From the NCBI RefSeq assembly GCF_002095315.1, contig NZ_MLFN01000028.1:1-51924 (forward strand): DNA of 51,924 bases. Direction: 5' to 3'. Made by a program: the position numbers and the translations under genes. The notes under the pieces were generated by a model. The model was given only the letters and a program-made list of their open reading frames with translations, had not been told where the DNA came from and searched no databases. This stretch comes from Pantoea conspicua. Its GTDB lineage: Bacteria > Pseudomonadota > Gammaproteobacteria > Enterobacterales > Enterobacteriaceae. Of the stretch, positions 36,601 through 44,440 are shown one piece after another. The stretch's first letter is position 1, and the number at the start of each line of letters is the position of its first letter.

Positions 36601-39337
36601 CATCACCGGCAAGCAGCTGGCCACCAGCCTCACCCGGCAGCGCACGCGCCACCTGTTTCGCCAGTTCTACGTCCTCTTCACGGAATCGGAACGTGATAGC
36701 GGAGCGGTACAGGTCCGGATCGATAACCACCTTATCCATGTCGCGGATAACAGAGAAAATGAAATCGTCGTCGTTCTGCACAATGGACATGGTGCCGTCG
36801 CCGTTGTCCTGCACGGTTTCCTTCTGTCCGATACGGCTGGCGCGCACGCGGAGCTCTTCATAAAGCTCCTTCTGATCCCGCGTCATTGGCACGCCAACGG
36901 TTTTCTCGTCGAGGCCTGGGATCTTCACGCTGTCTTTCACGTCAGCAGCAGATTTAAGCGTCGTCCAGCGATGGAAGATGCCGCGCAGACCATCAAGGTT
37001 TTTGAAGCCCACCAGCCCCTGCTTGTCCTCCAGTTCGCCTGAAATCTTCTGGACAGTAACGGTGTCGGTTTCCCCGAATACACGTACAAAGTCATCCGGC
37101 GTGAGTATCCCCATCGCCTTCCACTCATCCAGCGACACGACGTGTGACAGCATGTTAAAGGCGTCAATCGGGGAGTTAACCAGCGGCGTTGCGGTCAGCA
37201 TAACGACGCCGCGGCCGTTGTACTTTTTCATCATGTACTGGCTTTTTACGGCCATATCGCGGGCAATCTTTGAGACGGACGGATTAGGCAGGTACGCCAG
37301 CTGGCCTGCTTCACGTCCTGCGCTGTGCGAGTTGCGGTAGTTATGCCCTTCATCTGCGATCACGCTGTCAAAGTGCATATCCTCAAAGTACGGGATCTGG
37401 CTCTTTTTCTTCGTGCCGGTATCGGCGGCTTTGTCGCGGAGTTTGTTACGGGACGTGGCGGCGCGGTGAGTAGACTTCATCAGGTCCGTGCGGCCATTCT
37501 CAATCTGGTTAAAGACAGCCTGGCTGGAGTTTTCCTCAATCGTCTCCGGATGCATTGGGATATCGCCAAACTGCTCTTTAGTCATTACCACGGCGCGGTA
37601 GTTGGAGACCGGGATCATGTTCATGCGCTCAAGCACAGTTGCGGCCGCGGACTCTTTCACCACGTTACGCATCACCGGCTGGCCGTCTTTGTCCAGTTTC
37701 GGCTCGTTGTTCTCGTCACGCTCCTGGGCCTGCATGATCTGGCCATCTTCACCGCGCACTTCATCCAGCCCGACAAACAGCATGTTCTGGAAGGCTTCGG
37801 CACTGTAAAAGCTCTGCGCTTCGTGATACCAGTTCTGGAGGACGGCTTTCGGCACGACGTAAACGGTACGCTTACTGCGCCCTACCTCGTAGTTGTAGGC
37901 TTCCAGCGCCAGCGCCGTCGTGGTTTTACCCAGGCCTGTGCCAAAGCCCATGATGCCGCGGCCATCTTCCGACAGGCGCCGGACTTCCGCATTCTGATAG
38001 CTCAGAGGAATACGTTTGCCGCTGATCTGCTGCAGCTGCAGCGAGGCAGACGAGTGCTCAAACGGAACGTAGCCGTTAAAGGCGTCGTTGTAGTCGCTGA
38101 CGACGGTTTCCACATCCGGGTGCGTGCGCAGCCAGTCGTTGAAATGTGACTCCAGATCGCTGATGCGCTTCAGGTACGCATTGGCATTTACCCCGCGTGG
38201 CTTCACGCCGTTGAGGTAATTTTCCAGCTGGTTGTAGAAGCCGTCTTTGTAGCTGGCGCGCTTGAACTCGGTCACGCCGCCTTTACTGGTGACAGATCGA
38301 ACCTGATAGCCAGAGAAAACGCCGTCCTTGCCCGCGTAGTTGTCTTCTGCGGTCAGATAGCCATTGTCGTTTGCCAGATCCTGCGTGTATTTGAAGTCAT
38401 CAAAGCCCTGCTCGATCAGAAACTCTTTGATCAGGCGACGGTCCAGCCAGCGGGCATTGAGGTTTACCGTAATGTCTTCAACCGGCGTGTGCTTGCGCTT
38501 CTCGTTAATGGCTTCCAGCTGGCGGACATAGTTCGCCTTTACCGGGCCATCCGGCGCATCATCAATCAGCCCCGCCAGGCGGGAAACTTTGCCGCGCACG
38601 TTGCCGCTGGTGGCGCGTGCCAGCGGCATGATATTGCCGTTGCCATCGAGGGCGATCTCCGGGAATGTCGCCAGGTGCGCCAGCAGCGCGTCGTCATCTT
38701 CCGGCAGCTGGCCGGTAAACGCGGCACGGAAAGCGGCCAGCGCAACCGGGACCATATCAACGTCGCTGAAAAGGTGTGATACCACCTGCTCCGGGCTGGC
38801 GAAATCGACTGCCACGGCTTCGCTGCGGTCGATGGTGCCGTTCAGCAGCGCGGACAGATCGCCCTCACGGCTCACGTTGGCCTGAAAACTCAGCCAGCCT
38901 TTCGCGCTGGCGTCAGACAGCCCCGCCAGTTTCAGGCCTTTCGGCGTGCCGTACTGGCCCACTTCTTCGCTCACCAGACGGGCAGCGTCGGCAATGATGC
39001 CGCTGGCGTCGCCGCCCAGCATCTGCGTATTCAGCGCGTCATTGATACGCAAACCGATGATCGAGGCACGCATAACGCGCCAGCGGTGGCCGGGTTTCTG
39101 CTGCATGGCGAAACGGATCGCAGCATGGGTGCGATCGTCAAACAGCTGTGGGTATTCGACGCTGGCGGCGTAAAGTTCGCGGCTATCAAGCGACAGCATG
39201 CCGTTAATGGTGCGGGTTTTTGTCTGGAGATCGCCAAACGTGGCCGCGCCAAACCGCTTCGCATCAATCCCGCTCGATGCCGTGGTGGCGTCTTTGATAA
39301 ACCGGGTGCCGTCATAGGTGTGCCATACGCCAGCCAT
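33620..39337 (-). CDS. DarB-like protein, helicase part (frame-broken with 39031-40488)
   Basis: 1905 residues. Superfamily II helicase motifs: Walker A MGFGTGLGKTTTALAL (about residue 466), DEGH box SVIADEGHNYRNS (about 659), MLTATPLVNSP, and motif VI IDQRNGRGARVGSERD (about 1137). A long C-terminal part includes a coiled-coil region. P1 DarB (about 2255 residues) is an N-terminal methyltransferase joined to such a helicase, enters the cell with phage DNA and protects it from type I restriction. Sense sequence in this frame extends upstream of ATG 39337 to about 39445, where a frame break meets the methyltransferase frame; joined length is about 2290 residues. Confidence 0.8.
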   Translation of the reverse strand: MAGVWHTYDGTRFIKDATTASSGIDAKRFGAATFGDLQTKTRTINGMLSLDSRELYAASVEYPQLFDDRTHAAIRFAMQQKPGHRWRVMRASIIGLRINDALNTQMLGGDASGIIADAARLVSEEVGQYGTPKGLKLAGLSDASAKGWLSFQANVSREGDLSALLNGTIDRSEAVAVDFASPEQVVSHLFSDVDMVPVALAAFRAAFTGQLPEDDDALLAHLATFPEIALDGNGNIMPLARATSGNVRGKVSRLAGLIDDAPDGPVKANYVRQLEAINEKRKHTPVEDITVNLNARWLDRRLIKEFLIEQGFDDFKYTQDLANDNGYLTAEDNYAGKDGVFSGYQVRSVTSKGGVTEFKRASYKDGFYNQLENYLNGVKPRGVNANAYLKRISDLESHFNDWLRTHPDVETVVSDYNDAFNGYVPFEHSSASLQLQQISGKRIPLSYQNAEVRRLSEDGRGIMGFGTGLGKTTTALALEAYNYEVGRSKRTVYVVPKAVLQNWYHEAQSFYSAEAFQNMLFVGLDEVRGEDGQIMQAQERDENNEPKLDKDGQPVMRNVVKESAAATVLERMNMIPVSNYRAVVMTKEQFGDIPMHPETIEENSSQAVFNQIENGRTDLMKSTHRAATSRNKLRDKAADTGTKKKSQIPYFEDMHFDSVIADEGHNYRNSHSAGREAGQLAYLPNPSVSKIARDMAVKSQYMMKKYNGRGVVMLTATPLVNSPIDAFNMLSHVVSLDEWKAMGILTPDDFVRVFGETDTVTVQKISGELEDKQGLVGFKNLDGLRGIFHRWTTLKSAADVKDSVKIPGLDEKTVGVPMTRDQKELYEELRVRASRIGQKETVQDNGDGTMSIVQNDDDFIFSVIRDMDKVVIDPDLYRSAITFRFREEDVELAKQVARALPGEAGGQLLAGDDEETAEDAETGLTDTRTSKVVKTTLKDRGGVVELVVSDTLEQQVLDAIAAAGISMQNVSHPVPPKYAALIENLKAGLPDGKQIIFMDEKSQHNKLRRIIASALGLTEQQVGIINATTVSKASGVKVKPVKKPVEPVEKADGSFKDGAWDKYYEELARYEDYQAAMSDASLAGMEGIAADYNEGRTPIIICNKKAEVGINLHKGTADTHHLTLPWTPASIDQRNGRGARVGSERDTMRVHYYCGKGSFDEFRLETLQRKKNWINDVMKSDVSSIKNGDVESKEEQSLLLAANPEERRARVDAQLKAKREADRQQAEREAAAALDIYLKASVAAATPVEVLEDNITKLSAAFDAINDEIDGYREDVTEAEAAYNLEVEKYGKRSADQWRGQDRRVARAALREGLAKQKKLEQELSGARKALTRSKSAASTIKRSRGEVERAIKSGALEVDPEVLRAPEQYMKLPDGQLLRIGATYEIWLNDDREEKGVFQIRKFFPEKNTVEVELIHKPLRCYTGPNVGGFAEMPSALVGDRVDITSDQAKALQTAAKGIEPTDLADTLSRADFYAAIHAGVLNVRTDGWLYRDSDGRLKLAYLSGTISASEERPAETWLYPDHSDEQLKRELYQYSVDNNIYSAQGFFKAMFGRNYDSALQAYGKQAGMADVVKVFKRLVAEFEANDSRKRTMTGATDEEAHAAFLGAGQDRYYWSNSISIRQFRNGMEGFSNRNEYEVIFDQLRNEMADGKMQAIRSLTEQYAAAALQQFRQMSESDSQAGIAVLLVKSKFDAQSDITRPATVTESPAAVYLRAGVSLGALDEAAISAETFTSSSAVMSRLNEVYAWLEQIEKGGYRDYAVTWDDYKGMITGKLSPDAVKARRDEAQRLAAAAATTVRTAQVQKQSDGFQVMKNEQELVASRKWRNRTFKINFPAGGAYVLTDTTDTPVLKRKAVRDLIKEKYGAKFWNFEEDPVAGNEFTQAAWLIPSSHDLDALRSDIVNA

Positions 39338-40488
39338 GAGGCGCTTATCACCTTCAACCGGCGACTGCCAGACGGCGGCACACGTACCCAGCCGATCCCA
39401 GTCAATGCGGCTGTCAAAACGGCGTGACAGTGCAGCTTCATAGCCTCATTAGTCAGCTGGCCATCTTTCTTGACCACCAGAATATTATTGAAGTCAGATC
39501 GCTCGGTTTCACCGTGAACAAAGCGACGGCCTTCGGTTTCAAACCACTTGCCCCGGATGAACGTTGGCCACAGCACGCTTGCCGCCTCAAGAGACTGATC
39601 ATCGCTGTTATGCACCAACTGCGTCAGCGCCTCGGTATGCTTGCGCAGTACCCACACATCCACCACCGTTGCGGTACCGCTTTCGGCAAACGTGCCGGAC
39701 GGCATGCGGTGCGCGCCCAGGAACTCCGCCACGCGGGAGACGCGATCGCGCAGCTTCTTGTTGTTGCCGCCGCCGTCGGTCATGCCGTTAGGAACCACCA
39801 GCACCACCAGCCCGCCGAATTTCACCTTGTCGATGGTGCGCATCACAAAGTAATGGCCAACGTTGGTTTCATCGCGGTAAGCCGGGTCGAGCTCGGCAAA
39901 GCCTGTGCGCGAGTCGCCAAACGGCACGTTACCTACGGCGTGGTCATAGCTGTTATCCGGCACAGATGCCGCCAGCTTCTCAAATGCGCCCAGGCGAACA
40001 TCGTCCTCCGGGTGCAGCAGCTGGTTGATACGTCCGGACGTGTCAGAAATCTCAGCTGACGTCATCATAGCGCCAGCCGGTTTTGTCTCCTGGAAAACGC
40101 CAGTACCGGCTGACGGCTCCAGCATGTGACCGCTGGTAATACCGTAATCGGAAAACAGATCCCAAATACCCTCGGCCATGAAAGGCGGAGTGTAGTACTC
40201 GTACTGACTGCCGCCGCTTCCTTCCAGACCGCCCTCACCGCTATAGCCCGCCAGTACCCGGCGCTGTTCATCAGTCAGTTTGTTGCCGTTGAAGCCCTGC
40301 GGCAGAGAGTTAAGCAGTGCGATCGCATTGTCGTTTGCACTCCGGCGCTCACGCTGCAGGCTCACGCCTTCACGCTTGGTCACGCCAAACGCGACTACGG
40401 TCCGCTGTTTGTGCAGACGCATGACCAGCCGGATCAGTTCTTCAACCGATCCCGCCTCCTGCACCGCCCTGTTTGCTGGATTTTCCAC
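39031..40488 (-). CDS. DarB-like protein, N-terminal adenine-methyltransferase part
   Basis: Starts at GTG 40488 (MENPANRAVQEAGSV). Class I methyltransferase motifs: MLEPSAGTGVF (motif I, SAM binding), and NVPFGDSR (motif IV, NPPY-type), preceded by QYEYYTPPFMAEG. After about codon 350 (near 39440) the frame reads nonsense overlapping the helicase frame. A one-base loss near 39439-39446 would explain it: adding one T gives NEAYEAALSRRFDSRIDW and joins to the helicase frame. Product probably modifies incoming phage DNA or binds it. Divergent from the portal-like gene. Confidence 0.75.
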   Translation of the reverse strand: MENPANRAVQEAGSVEELIRLVMRLHKQRTVVAFGVTKREGVSLQRERRSANDNAIALLNSLPQGFNGNKLTDEQRRVLAGYSGEGGLEGSGGSQYEYYTPPFMAEGIWDLFSDYGITSGHMLEPSAGTGVFQETKPAGAMMTSAEISDTSGRINQLLHPEDDVRLGAFEKLAASVPDNSYDHAVGNVPFGDSRTGFAELDPAYRDETNVGHYFVMRTIDKVKFGGLVVLVVPNGMTDGGGNNKKLRDRVSRVAEFLGAHRMPSGTFAESGTATVVDVWVLRKHTEALTQLVHNSDDQSLEAASVLWPTFIRGKWFETEGRRFVHGETERSDFNNILVVKKDGQLTNEAMKLHCHAVLTAALTGIGWVRVPPSGSRRLKVISASWLAYGTPMTAPGLSKTPPRHRAGLMRSGLARPRLAISRQKPAPLTACCRLIAANFTPPASNTHSCLTIAPMLRSVSPCSRNPATAGALCVPRSSVCVSMTR

Positions 40489-40567
40489 TGTGTAACTTTC
40501 CCTCAGATTGCATAAAGCGAATATGCTTTATTTTATTCTAAAGGTTTATTAAATAGGACGTATAACT
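40489..40567. promoter_or_regulatory. Divergent promoter region of darB-like and portal-like genes
   Basis: About 80 bp with AT-rich sequence, an AAGCGAATATGCTTT palindrome (40516-40530) and TTATTCTAAAGG (near 40533), which resembles the ATTCTAAGGA motif at 14.26, 18.77 and 25.2 kb. Confidence 0.45.
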
Positions 40568-42268
40568 TTGGCTACTAAAAAAAAGGCATTGTCTGTTTTA
40601 GGCGCACTTAGGCAGGCATTCCAGGGCGCGGCGACAGAGGCACCGCAAAGCCTCGCCTGGACCAACGGACAGAACGTGGTCGTCTCACGGTCCGGGCTGG
40701 CGGCAATGGCTTACAACGAGGGAAATGCCGGGGAAATGACTTCCGCCGGCGACAGTCTTTTCCTGGGCGCGGAGCTACCGCTGGACAGACTGCAGCGCTA
40801 TGCGATTCTGGAGGAAATGGCGAATAGCCCAACGTGCTCAGCCGCACTGAATATCCACATTGGCCACGCACTCGCGCCGGACAAAAAAACCGGGCTGGCA
40901 TTCTCTATTGTGCCGGTTGACCCGTCCGACGCAGAAGGCGCGGCGCGGGCCAAAGAGCTGCAGGATGATTTGGGCGCGATGATTAACCGACACCTGCCGT
41001 CGCTGGCTATGACAATGGCGATTTTCGGCGTGTCCTATGTGCGCCCTTACGCCCGCTCAGGGAAAGGGATCACCAGCCTGGAAAACAGCTATTACTCATT
41101 GCCCTACTTCATCCAGGAGTTTTACAAAGGCGATCAGCTGGTGGGCTTCGGCGGGGATTATGTGCTTTCGCCAGACACCCATACCCGCACGCTATCTACG
41201 CCGTGGTCCCTGGTCCCGATGAAAAATCCGTACTGGACTCCGACACGCAATGTTCAACCCGTGACGTCCGGTAATCGTGGTTACTCTCTGCTATCTGAGG
41301 AAGAGGACAAGGAGGTTGCGGAGACACAGAACTACGGCACCAGCTTCCTGGCGCATGCCTATGAGCCTTTCCTGAATCTGGTCGGCGCGCTGAATGCGCT
41401 GAAGGCAACGCGCTACAACGCCGCCAAAATTGACCGCCTGATAGCCCTGACAACCAACTCACTCGATCCGGTTGTCGGTGCGAACTACACCCGCACTGTG
41501 TCGCAGACGCTCAAGCGCCACGGCGAAACACTTCAGAGAAAAGCGGTTAACGGCAACACCATGCCAACCGTGATGAACCATGTGATCCCGGTGATGGGAG
41601 ACGGTAAAAACGGCATTACGATCGATACGCAGTCGATACCCGCGGACATTACCGGCATTGAGGACGTGATGTTTCACCTGCGCCAGCTGTGTGCCGCACT
41701 TGGTATCGACTCGACTATGCTGGGCTGGGCCGATCAGATGGCAGGCGGGCTGGGTGAAGGCGGCTGGATTCAGACGGCTATTCAGGCGGCACTCCGGGCG
41801 CAGTGGCTGCGCCAAGGCGCACAGGAAATGATTTACCGCCTGATCGACATTCACCTTGCGTTCAAATACGGCAAGGTGTACCCGGTCAATGACCGCCCCT
41901 ATGTTGTGCAGTTTAACTCCATGAACACCGCCATTCAGGAAGAAGAAAACCGGGAAATGGACGCCCGCGCCAACTTCATTACCCTAATGGTGCAGGTCAT
42001 GGACGCGCTGCAGGCTAACAACAAGCTGGCGGAGAACGACACGTTCATGCGCTACCTGTTCAGCGATCAGCTGAAAATGGACGGCGGCACGCTCGACAAA
42101 ATGCTGGCGGAGTTTGAGAAGAGCAGGAAGAAGGCGGACGCGCAGGATGAGGAAGGCGGTAATGGCAGCATGATGAATGAATCAGCGCCTGGCGGTTCGG
42201 ATCCGGAAAGCTGGACGCATGACGAGCTGGTGGCATTTGCCCGTTATGTGACAACACCCGACAACTGA
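40568..42268 (+). CDS. Portal-like head protein
   Basis: 566 residues from a TTG start at 40568 with AGGA about 10 bases upstream; no ATG lies close. Soluble, long and without hydrophobic spans; features: NSPTCSAALNIHIGHAL near residue 90, PDTHTRTLSTPWSLVPM, a Gly/Ala-rich GWADQMAGGLGEGGW, and a basic/acidic end. Architecture and size fit a portal (P1 Prt is of similar size) placed next to a likely protease gene, as in P1. Portals form the dodecameric DNA gate of the head. Similarity is by architecture and context, so other head proteins are possible. Confidence 0.65.
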   Translation: MATKKKALSVLGALRQAFQGAATEAPQSLAWTNGQNVVVSRSGLAAMAYNEGNAGEMTSAGDSLFLGAELPLDRLQRYAILEEMANSPTCSAALNIHIGHALAPDKKTGLAFSIVPVDPSDAEGAARAKELQDDLGAMINRHLPSLAMTMAIFGVSYVRPYARSGKGITSLENSYYSLPYFIQEFYKGDQLVGFGGDYVLSPDTHTRTLSTPWSLVPMKNPYWTPTRNVQPVTSGNRGYSLLSEEEDKEVAETQNYGTSFLAHAYEPFLNLVGALNALKATRYNAAKIDRLIALTTNSLDPVVGANYTRTVSQTLKRHGETLQRKAVNGNTMPTVMNHVIPVMGDGKNGITIDTQSIPADITGIEDVMFHLRQLCAALGIDSTMLGWADQMAGGLGEGGWIQTAIQAALRAQWLRQGAQEMIYRLIDIHLAFKYGKVYPVNDRPYVVQFNSMNTAIQEEENREMDARANFITLMVQVMDALQANNKLAENDTFMRYLFSDQLKMDGGTLDKMLAEFEKSRKKADAQDEEGGNGSMMNESAPGGSDPESWTHDELVAFARYVTTPDN

Positions 42269-42677
42269 CCAGCGTTAAAAAAAACCGCACACCACATCCA
42301 GGGGGATGTGCGGTTGATAAACGCCTTATCAATGCGATACAGAAGGATGTGAAATAAGAGTGATATTTAGCCGTCCTGTAAATCAATAACCCAGAGAGAC
42401 TGACAGGCAGCTTATTTTTTCTGCGGCTTCGGGCGGTGTTTAATAAAACAGACGCATCAGATTCAGCTGCATTTATCTCAGGAAGTGCCGCGCAGTATGG
42501 ACACGGCATCACCCCTTTATAACTTCTTTTTGCCACGCTCAGTGCCTGTAATAGTGAATAACAACTGCCAATAAATGTCCTGCCTTCCTTAGCGGGTAGC
42601 CGGGGACAGTCAATCCGGTGCAGTAGTAACCCGCTGTTACCGTGGTCACTGACGTAGAACTTTATGGCGCTGTACAT
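42060..42677 (-). CDS. Small zinc-site-like protein (paralogue of 43269-43715), probably extended by a lost base
   Basis: Starts at ATG 42677 (MYSAIKFYVSDHGNSG), AAAGGA upstream. The first 70 residues align with the neighbour at 43269-43715: FYVSDHGNSGLLLHRIDC, then G-S-YSLLQALSVA, then PCPYC. A His-x3-Cys ... Cys-x2-Cys set suggests a metal site. The sense frame should end at a TAA (42412-42414) right after a run of six T in the plus strand; in the given frame the run is one base short and reads on into the portal gene's antisense strand. The terminator at 42277-42315 supports the earlier end. Confidence 0.55.
   Translation of the reverse strand: MYSAIKFYVSDHGNSGLLLHRIDCPRLPAKEGRTFIGSCYSLLQALSVAKRSYKGVMPCPYCAALPEINAAESDASVLLNTARSRRKNKLPVSLSGLLIYRTAKYHSYFTSFCIALIRRLSTAHPPGCGVRFFLTLVSCRVLSHNGQMPPARHASSFPDPNRQALIHSSCCHYRLPHPARPPSSCSSQTPPAFCRACRRPFSADR
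42277..42315 (-). terminator. Terminator of the 42.4-42.7 kb gene
   Basis: Minus strand AACCGCACA ... TGTGCGGTT followed by a T run. The neighbouring paralogue has its own terminator with the same arms (43187-43222). Confidence 0.82.
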
Positions 42678-42713
42678 GCCATATCCTTTTGCTGCGTGTA
42701 ATGGAAGTACCAT

Positions 42714-43186
42714 TCGGAATTGTTGCTATTCGTAATTATCCATAATCCGTGATAGCCGCAGTCGTGTCTATGTAAAATTTATCTATCAAACTTTTTCACA
42801 TTAGCTCGTCTGCGTTAACAAAATTTAGCACTCTGGTTTTAATTTTAAAAGATTTTTTAGTGAACTCTATATTTACCCTGTACTAATCACCACTTGCATT
42901 GTTTGCAATGTAATCACTTAGTGGCATGTAAATCCCTGAATTTCAATCTTTACATCGAAAAGTCATAGCCAATTCAGTATATCTAATGAGAATCATGCCA
43001 GGCTAAAAAAGCCATGTAAAAATGAATTTTACTGCATTGCATTTTATCGCCCTACCAAAACTCATTAAATAAAACAAGAGGTAATTTTACCCTGATCATT
43101 AAAATTATTGCGTCCTGTTTAGTTAACACCAAAAATTATTATTAAGGGTTATTATGTTAATGCTTAATAACATCTTAATTGCAGGC
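42714..43186. other. AT-rich region without a gene
   Basis: About 470 bp of very AT-rich sequence between the two paralogous genes. I see no open frame. It must hold the promoter for the 42.7-kb gene. Low GC compared with the flanks. Confidence 0.5.
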
Positions 43187-43222
43187 AAAAAAAACCGCAC
43201 TTGAGTAAGCCTTCGTGCGGTT
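43187..43222 (-). terminator. Terminator of the 43.3-43.7 kb gene
   Basis: Minus strand AACCGCAC ... GTGCGGTT followed by a T run; same arms as the terminator at 42277-42315. Confidence 0.82.
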
Positions 43223-43268
43223 ACAGACAGCCACTTTTCAGAAAGCTGCTTTGCGATATTGGATGCAG

Positions 43269-43715
43269 CTAATTAGGCCAGTCATAAACAAAATGTTGTA
43301 CAGCAACAGCCTCAACACCTTTTTTAATTTTCACAACCTGCTGCGGACCGGCCTGCTCCCGCGCAATTGCCTGTTTCATCAGTGGAGCAGCAGGCTTAAC
43401 AGGCTGGCATGCCTGCGTCGCTATCGCCTTCTTTGCTTTGGGCGCAGGCCTCTTTTTAGGTTTCTGACTGAGATTAAGCAGTCGCTCTTTGCGGGAGTCT
43501 TTTTCTTCAGGATTCTGGATTTTTAAACATTCCAGGCATCGCTCAGAATTACTGTGATGGACCAGTGCCACAGTCATTGCCTGTTGCGGGGTGTAGAGCG
43601 TGCCGATAAACATCCGGCTTTCAGGCGTTTTTGGGAGAAGTTTACAGCCTTCACGGTGCATCAGAATACCGCTTTCATGGTGAAAGCAGACATAGTATTT
43701 CTTAGCCTCTAACAT
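43269..43715 (-). CDS. Small zinc-site-like protein (paralogue of 42060-42677)
   Basis: 148 residues, AAGGA upstream of ATG 43715. N-terminal domain (1-65) shares YYVCFHHESGILMHREGC and a C-x2-C (RCLECL) with its neighbour, so a His/Cys metal site is likely. Residues 70-130 are a Lys/Pro/Ala-rich linker; the end is hydrophobic-charged. Probably DNA- or protein-binding. Own terminator matches that of the paralogue, pointing to a tandem duplication. Confidence 0.65.
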   Translation of the reverse strand: MLEAKKYYVCFHHESGILMHREGCKLLPKTPESRMFIGTLYTPQQAMTVALVHHSNSERCLECLKIQNPEEKDSRKERLLNLSQKPKKRPAPKAKKAIATQACQPVKPAAPLMKQAIAREQAGPQQVVKIKKGVEAVAVQHFVYDWPN

Positions 43716-43874
43716 GCTAATTCCTTTATGCAGTATTGATCCTGTTTAAACAGGAGAAAGATAATGATATTGATTATTATTATTGGTAGTTGGTCTGCAG
43801 GTATGGAGCCTGTAAATTCAGCCTAGCACTAAATTTTACGTACCCGAATGAGAATCCCAAGCGTGTAGAGTTAA

Positions 43875-44201
43875 TCAAAGTAAATTAACGGACGCAACCT
43901 GAACCGGACCTGATATCTCAACCATAAGCAAAATAATGGCGCTACAGTGTAGCAGCGAAATAACTCTCCAGTCAGCTGAAATAATGTCGTCAGGAGTAGG
44001 ATCATAAAAAGACAGTACACCTGACTCGCTCATGACAATAAACTGCCTCTGACTGTCAGCGTCTGTTTCAGTGAATACATGAACAGGTGTATCGCCCCAT
44101 TTGGTACGACGACAGATATTACTGTCCGTCTGGCTGATAGCTGTCATGGCGTGGTTGAAACCTGTTTCCGCCTGGGACGGCGTATAAGGGATATCAGGCA
44201 T
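43875..44201 (-). CDS. Protein with Tad2/DUF2829-like domain and hydrophobic C-terminus
   Basis: 108 residues from ATG 44201 (MPDIPYTPSQAETGF), GAGGAG 6 bases upstream. The pattern is FNHAMTAISQTDSNICRRTKW, a strand-rich middle, and PDDIISADWRVIS, matching the other two Tad2-like proteins. After it comes a hydrophobic tail (LLHCSAIILLMVEI). The leader is the structured region 44222-44440, which repeats the start-site decamer GTACGAGGAG. Putative scavenger of a defence signal nucleotide. Confidence 0.62.
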   Translation of the reverse strand: MPDIPYTPSQAETGFNHAMTAISQTDSNICRRTKWGDTPVHVFTETDADSQRQFIVMSESGVLSFYDPTPDDIISADWRVISLLHCSAIILLMVEISGPVQVASVNLL

Positions 44202-44221
44202 TGAGTGCTCCTCGTACAAAA

Positions 44222-44440
44222 GGAAGCGTCACTACGGGAGGTTCCAATCTCCGGGTGGTGACGTTGACAGGGTTGGAACTACCGGCGTACGAGGAGACCG
44301 GCCTACCCGAAGGTAGCCCCGCCAACGCCACCATTGAAACATCTGGCAAACTCCAGACGTGGTAGCGCCGGAGGCACTAAGTGCCTCCTCGTACATTCGT
44401 TCGGGGTTCCAATCCCGACCACTGTTTTACAGTGGCGCGC
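44222..44440. ncRNA. Structured non-coding region with identical-loop hairpins
   Basis: Hairpin 44227-44263 (CGTCACTAC paired with GTGGTGACG) encloses GGAG-GTTCCAAT-CTCC; TCGGG-GTTCCAAT-CCCGA stands at 44401-44418. The two loops are identical while the stems differ. Other stems: GGAGGCAC/GTGCCTCC (44370-44388), CCACTGT/ACAGTGG (44419-44435), and a long-range GTACGAGGAG/CTCCTCGTAC (44287-44296 and 44385-44394). It sits between the Tad2-like gene (minus) and the protease gene (plus). Strand is uncertain. No known riboswitch recognised. Confidence 0.55.
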
